Origin: Gemmataceae bacterium
Lineage (GTDB): Bacteria > Planctomycetota > Planctomycetia > Gemmatales > Gemmataceae
DNA: 9,021 nucleotides
Direction of reading: 5' to 3'
NCBI GenBank assembly: GCA_947490035.1
Contig: CANLGS010000104.1
Location: 1-9,021 of the forward strand
Positions within the stretch are counted from its first letter, which is position 1, and each line of letters begins with the position of its first letter. Below are positions 6,522-9,021 of this stretch, one piece after another. The position numbers and the translations under genes are program-made. Below the pieces are notes generated by a model. It was not told the origin of the DNA. It made no database searches and worked only from the letters and a program-made list of their open reading frames with translations.

Positions 6522-6541
6522 GATAATGAGACACTGTTTCA
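6522..6541 (-). promoter_or_regulatory. Candidate Fur box upstream of hemP
   Basis: The + strand 6522-6540 reads GATAATGAGACACTGTTTC and matches the classical 19-base Fur box at 13 positions by my count, including a perfect first GATAAT. It contains the interrupted palindrome TGAGACA-C-TGTTTCA (6527-6541), with 7-1-7 geometry and one mismatched pair. It ends 21 bp before the hemP ATG, a place where binding would block transcription. The assignment rests on pattern and on the known Fur control of hemP in other bacteria. Confidence 0.55.
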
Positions 6542-6617
6542 TCAGAGTTCCCAGCATCTCGCCGATGTGCGAGAGGATGCAGCAGTGCGCCAGTGCGATT
6601 TTTTTTCGCTTCAGGTG

Positions 6618-6645
6618 TTGACAGTACTCGATGTGCCGCTAATGT
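6618..6645 (+). promoter_or_regulatory. Promoter facing the DUF1559-PepSY unit
   Basis: A perfect -35 TTGACA (6618-6623) is followed after 16 bp by TAATGT (6640-6645), a 3 of 6 match to the -10 consensus. The predicted start of transcription falls near 6652, at the left edge of the 6652-6680 palindrome. This would give a leader of about 210 bases. Confidence 0.45.
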
Positions 6646-6651
6646 AAAGCC

Positions 6652-6680
6652 ATCTTGTTGAGAATTTGTCTCAACAAGAT
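6652..6680 (+). promoter_or_regulatory. Candidate operator: perfect 12-bp palindrome with a Fur-like core
   Basis: ATCTTGTTGAGA (6652-6663) and TCTCAACAAGAT (6669-6680) pair perfectly around ATTTG. The core TGAGAAT-T-TGTCTCA (6659-6673) matches the 7-1-7 Fur motif TGATAAT-N-ATTATCA at 10 of 14 positions. Its half-site TGTCTCA is identical to one in the hemP-side palindrome read on the hemP strand. It begins at the expected transcription start of the DUF1559 unit, where a repressor would act. As RNA it could also fold as a hairpin. Confidence 0.5.
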
Positions 6681-6686
6681 TTGCGG

Positions 6687-6717
6687 TGTGCCGACCGTGG
6701 CCGTCGCGGTCGGCACA
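6687..6717 (+). other. 10-bp hairpin in the DUF1559 leader
   Basis: TGTGCCGACC (6687-6696) pairs perfectly with GGTCGGCACA (6708-6717) around an 11-base loop. It lies in the untranslated leader, 7 bp after the operator palindrome. It might be an attenuator or a stabilising 5' structure; nothing in the sequence chooses between these. Confidence 0.55.
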
Positions 6718-6766
6718 ACATTGAGCTTGCTCCGCCACCGCTCGGGACGCGACCACATTGGAACTC

Positions 6767-6792
6767 CCGGGGTTCACACCCCCGGCTCGCCG
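6767..6792 (+). repeat. G-run/C-run repeat copy in the DUF1559 leader
   Basis: CCGGGG (6767-6772) pairs with CCCCGG (6780-6785) around TTCACAC, followed by CTCGCC. The order G-run, 6-7-base loop, C-run, then GCTCGCC is the same as in the right arm of 4832-4918 and in 7868-7894. In one frame all three copies read as TPPAR preceded by Gly-containing sequence. It is the most diverged copy. Confidence 0.5.
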
Positions 6793-6848
6793 GTCGCTCA
6801 CCATCCGCCGCAACGCAGCTCCTTATCCCTCCGGTTCACACCCGAAAC

Positions 6849-6853
6849 AGGAG
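6849..6853 (+). promoter_or_regulatory. Ribosome binding site that sets the DUF1559 start
   Basis: AGGAG lies seven bases before the ATG at 6861, an ideal spacing. It decides against the longer open frame from 6666, whose extra 65 codons translate the operator and hairpin leader. Confidence 0.8.
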
Positions 6854-6860
6854 CGCCGCC

Positions 6861-7832
6861 ATGCGCGCAAAGAAGGGCTTCACGCTGATCGAGTTGCTGG
6901 TCGTCGTCGCGATCATCGCGGTGCTGATCGGGCTGCTGCTGCCCGCCGTGCAGAAGGTGCGCGAGGTCGCGGCGCGGATGAAGTGCCAGAACAATTTGAA
7001 GCAGTGGGGGCTGGCGCTGCACAACCACGAGGGCACGCTCGACCACTACCCGTCGCTCGGCGACTACCCGTTCGCGGCCACCGCCGACCGCTGGAGCGTG
7101 CCGGCGCGGTTGCTCCCTTACGTCGAGCAGGAGAGCCTCCAAAAGTTGATCGACTTCTCGAACTCCTACGCGACCAACCCGGCGGTCACGCAAGTGCGAG
7201 TCCCGACCCTGATCTGCCCCAGCGAGGTGAACGATCGGGCGCGGCCGGACGGCGCGCTCACCCATTACCCGCTCAACTACGGGGCGAACGCGGGCACCTG
7301 GATGGTGTGGAACCCGACCACCGGGCGGACCGGCGACGGCGCGTTCGGGGTGAGCGCCCGGTTCCGCCACGCCGACTTCTCCGACGGCTTGAGTAACACG
7401 CTCGGCATGGCCGAGGTGAAGGCGTACACGCCGTACCTGCGCGACGGCAACGCCGCGCCCGCGGCGGGCCCGACCGACCCGAACGCGGTCAGCGGTTTCG
7501 GGGGCAGTTTCAAGACCGACAGCGGCCACACCGAGTGGGTGGACGCGCGCGTCCACCAGAGCGGCGTCACCACGACGTTCCCGCCGAACACCAAGGTGCC
7601 GCACACGACCGGCGGGACCGCCTACGACATCGACTTCAACAGCAGCCGCGAAGGAAAGACGACCGACCAGGTCACCTACGCGGCGATCACCTCGCGCAGT
7701 TACCACTCGAACGGCGTGAACACCTTGCTGATGGACGGCTCGGTTCGTTTCGTGAACAACAGCGTCTCGCAAACGACGTGGCGTGCGCTGGGCACACGCG
7801 CGGGCGGCGAGGTTCTCGGAAACGACTTCTAA
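6861..7832 (+). CDS. DUF1559 protein with prepilin-type N-terminus
   Basis: This codes for 323 residues. The N-terminus MRAKKG-FTLIELLVVVAIIAVLIGLLLPAV is a type IV prepilin or type II pseudopilin leader: cleavage after G6, methylation of the new F7, E11 at the +5 position, and a hydrophobic helix to about residue 30. QKVREVAARMKCQNNLKQWGLALHNHEG (31-58) is the DUF1559 start, and SRSYHSNGVNTLLMDGSVRF then VNNSVSQTTWRALGTRAGGEVL (278-319) is its typical C-terminus. DUF1559 (SBP_bac_10) proteins occur in very large numbers in planctomycetes; their function is unknown, though a surface or pseudopilus location is expected from the leader. It starts 12 bp before the PepSY gene and diverges from hemP, so this copy may work in iron or heme handling; that link is inference from context and operators. 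Confidence 0.93.
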   Translation: MRAKKGFTLIELLVVVAIIAVLIGLLLPAVQKVREVAARMKCQNNLKQWGLALHNHEGTLDHYPSLGDYPFAATADRWSVPARLLPYVEQESLQKLIDFSNSYATNPAVTQVRVPTLICPSEVNDRARPDGALTHYPLNYGANAGTWMVWNPTTGRTGDGAFGVSARFRHADFSDGLSNTLGMAEVKAYTPYLRDGNAAPAAGPTDPNAVSGFGGSFKTDSGHTEWVDARVHQSGVTTTFPPNTKVPHTTGGTAYDIDFNSSREGKTTDQVTYAAITSRSYHSNGVNTLLMDGSVRFVNNSVSQTTWRALGTRAGGEVLGNDF

Positions 7833-7844
7833 CGCGGAACCACC

Positions 7845-8912
7845 ATGAGCGTTGCCGAACCAGAACTCGGGGGGCCGACGCCCCCCGCTCGCCAGGAACC
7901 TGAGCGCCCGCTGCGCAAGCGTGCCATGCACGCCGTCCGCCGCGCGCACCTGTACTTCGGGCTGTTCCTGCTGCCGTGGGCCGTGCTGTACGGCATCACC
8001 GGCTTCCTGTTCAACCACCCGACCGCGTTCAGCGACGCGCCGACCGCGTCGTTCGGCAAGGGCGAGTTGGTCGGCACACCGATGGAAGCGCCGCCCGCGC
8101 CGGGCGCGATCGCGGAACAGGTGGTCGCGGCGCTCAACGAGCGCGCGAAGGACGGCGCGAAGTACGCGATCGTCGAGTCGGAGAAGGCGAAGTACACCCG
8201 CGAGTTCGCGTTCGCCACGGTGAAGGCCGACGGCCAGGACGTGAGCGTCCTGTTCGACGTGACCAACCCCGGCGGCACGGTGCGCTCGAAGGCCACAACA
8301 CCGCCCGCGAAGGCGGAAGAACCCGCCCCGTTCGCGATCGGTGCCGCCAAGGGCGCGCCGAAGGGCGGTGGTAAGGCCGGGCGCGGCGAGAAGGGCGCGC
8401 CCATGGGTGACGCACCGACTCACACGCACGCGCCGAACGCGTTTCCACTCGATTCGCCACTGCACGAGCGCGTGAAGGAAGCCGTGCCGGTCGTGCTAGC
8501 GCGCACCGGCTTCCCGGCCGGCGACGTGACCGTGACGAGCGTGCCGGACCTGAGCTTCCACATGCACGACGGCGCGAAGACGTGGCGCGTCACCTACAAC
8601 GCGATGACCGGCACCGTGAGCGGCAGCCCGGCCGACTCCGCACCGCCGCCCGACGAACTCTCGGCCCGCCGGTTCCTCACGCGCCTGCACCTCGCGCACG
8701 GGTTCCCCGGAAGCCAGAACGCGAAGTGGTTCTGGGCGGTCGTGGTCGATGCGATGTCCTTCGTGATGGTGTTCTGGGGCGTGTCCGGCCTCTTCATGTG
8801 GTGGCAGATCAAGGCGACGCGGCGTTGGGGCTTCCTCGTCCTGCTCCTGAGCGCCGCCGCCGCGACCGCGCTCGGCTTCGGCATGCACGAGTTGCTGACG
8901 CCGAAGTCTTGA
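7845..8912 (+). CDS. PepSY-associated transmembrane protein
   Basis: This codes for 355 residues. Three membrane segments are visible: about 37-56 (YFGLFLLPWAVLYGITGFLF), 296-319 (FWAVVVDAMSFVMVFWGVSGLFMW) and 328-346. The first is preceded by basic RKRAMHAVRRAH, as in PepSY_TM proteins, and the large 57-294 loop would lie outside the cytoplasm. Conserved-looking His are H35, H58, and H282 and H285 in LTRLHLAHGFP; such His often carry heme in this group, which includes iron-siderophore reductase-like proteins. PepSY-like strands are seen at DVSVLFDVTNPGGTV (132-146) and KTWRVTYNAMTGTVSG (245-260). Residues 150-200 are a Pro/Gly/Lys/Ala linker ending in THTHAPNAF. The gene is 12 bp after DUF1559, so it is cotranscribed. 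Residues 8-17 come from a repeat. The ribosome site at 7845 is weak (GGAA); a start at M28 (7926) is possible. The exact function is not proven. Confidence 0.85.
   Translation: MSVAEPELGGPTPPARQEPERPLRKRAMHAVRRAHLYFGLFLLPWAVLYGITGFLFNHPTAFSDAPTASFGKGELVGTPMEAPPAPGAIAEQVVAALNERAKDGAKYAIVESEKAKYTREFAFATVKADGQDVSVLFDVTNPGGTVRSKATTPPAKAEEPAPFAIGAAKGAPKGGGKAGRGEKGAPMGDAPTHTHAPNAFPLDSPLHERVKEAVPVVLARTGFPAGDVTVTSVPDLSFHMHDGAKTWRVTYNAMTGTVSGSPADSAPPPDELSARRFLTRLHLAHGFPGSQNAKWFWAVVVDAMSFVMVFWGVSGLFMWWQIKATRRWGFLVLLLSAAAATALGFGMHELLTPKS
7868..7894 (+). repeat. G-run/C-run repeat copy inside the PepSY coding region
   Basis: CGGGGGGC (7868-7875) pairs over 8 bp with GCCCCCCG (7880-7887) around CGAC, and CTCGCCA follows. 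It shares the exact 16-mer CGCCCCCCGCTCGCCA (7879-7894) with the right arm of 4832-4918. In the gene's frame it encodes LGGPTPPARQ (residues 8-17), ahead of the first membrane segment and without a frameshift. Confidence 0.75.
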
Positions 8913-8918
8913 TGTGGT

Positions 8919-8948
8919 CCGGTCACTCCGCGACCGGTCTTCTGTTTT
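8919..8948 (+). terminator. Rho-independent terminator after the PepSY gene
   Basis: CCGGTC (8919-8924) pairs with GACCGG (8932-8937) around ACTCCGC and is followed by TCTTCTGTTTT, a U-rich tail. It begins 7 bp after the PepSY stop and marks the likely end of the DUF1559-PepSY transcript. Confidence 0.65.
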
Positions 8949-8956
8949 GGTCTTGG

Positions 8957-9021
8957 TGGCACAGACATTCCTGTCTGTGCGGTTGACCCCTCGAAGCACA
9001 CAGACAGGAATGTCTGTGCCA
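8957..9021. repeat. Perfect 23-bp inverted repeat of nested palindromes
   Basis: The arm at 8957-8979 (TGGCACAGACATTCCTGTCT then GTG) is the exact reverse complement of 8999-9021, with a 19-base spacer. Each arm is itself a hairpin: CACAGACA and TGTCTGTG around TTCC. This doublet of hairpins has the same architecture as 4832-4918 but an unrelated sequence. It reaches the window edge, so it may be longer. I have an impression of this motif as common in Gemmata intergenic DNA, unverified here. Confidence 0.88.

Larger units (their letters stand above)
6501..6860. other. 360-bp divergent regulatory region between hemP and the DUF1559 gene
   Basis: No gene is supported here. It holds the hemP ribosome site, a Fur-like 7-1-7 palindrome, an A/T run (eight T at 6599-6606), a TTGACA promoter facing right, a second 7-1-7 palindrome, a 10-bp leader hairpin, a G-run repeat copy and the DUF1559 ribosome site. 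The 6597-6680 part is clearly more AT-rich than the flanks. Confidence 0.8.

Noticed and set aside
6501..6557. Longer HemP start at 6557
   Set aside because: The 19 extra residues overlie the candidate operator, and the ribosome site at 6507-6517 fits the shorter form.
6583..6606. Direct repeat CAGTGCG-C-CAGTGCG followed by eight T, considered as a terminator
   Set aside because: The repeat is direct, not inverted, so no stem forms before the T-run; the T/A run may instead be an upstream promoter element for hemP, which is too weak to call.
6666..6860. N-terminal extension of the DUF1559 protein to 6666
   Set aside because: A prepilin leader must be at the N-terminus, and AGGAG is ideally placed for the ATG at 6861.
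6798..8465. Long open frame (555 codons) on the - strand opposite the DUF1559 and PepSY genes
   Set aside because: It is antisense to two genes with recognised families, is Arg/Val/His-rich as expected from reading GC-rich codons backwards, and has no motif.
1..9021. CRISPR array, tRNA, rRNA, transposase or phage genes
   Set aside because: No regularly spaced repeats, no cloverleaf or rRNA sequence seen, and no transposase, integrase or phage motif in any frame.

Overview
The window looks like chromosome of a Gemmata-like planctomycete (family Gemmataceae). The reasons are very high G+C, a DUF1559 prepilin-type protein, a Tat-exported Gfo/Idh/MocA protein, a secreted amidohydrolase, a member of a protein family that I recall as heavily duplicated in Gemmata (N-terminal FACACCR, C-terminal RGCWVVDLLLGK), and many palindromic repeats between genes. 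This placement is inference from protein style; no rRNA or other marker is present.

Layout. 1-85 is the last 27 codons of an unidentified + strand gene. 154-1059 (+) is a secreted protein of unknown function. It converges, across a 9-bp hairpin, on a Tat-exported Gfo/Idh/MocA-family protein (1099-2229, -). Next on the - strand is the Gemmata-type family protein (2325-3038). Divergent from it is a secreted N-acyl-D-amino-acid deacylase-like amidohydrolase (3143-4825, +). 4826-5327 has no gene: it holds a near-cruciform 38-bp inverted repeat, a GC-rich terminator, a second 29-bp inverted repeat, and a weak promoter for prmC (5328-6203, +; release-factor glutamine methyltransferase). A third long inverted repeat (6221-6306) separates prmC from a convergent small gene, hemP (6324-6500, -).

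The most interesting part is 6324-8912. hemP diverges from a two-gene unit made of a DUF1559 pseudopilin-like protein (6861-7832) and a PepSY-associated membrane protein (7845-8912), 12 bp apart. The 360-bp divergent region contains two 7-1-7 palindromes of Fur-box geometry. One lies just upstream of hemP; the other lies just downstream of a TTGACA promoter that faces the DUF1559 gene. They share the half-site TGTCTCA, each on the strand of the gene it would control. HemP and PepSY-associated membrane proteins are both tied to iron/heme acquisition, so I read this as an iron-responsive divergon that includes a pseudopilin-like protein of unknown role.

A second theme is dispersed palindromes. 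A G-run/C-run hairpin followed by GCTCGCC occurs four times: twice as the inverted arms of 4832-4918, once in the DUF1559 leader (6767-6792), and once inside the N-terminal coding region of the PepSY gene (7868-7894). Another paired nested palindrome closes the window (8957-9021). These resemble REP/BIME elements in architecture; no transposase lies in the window.
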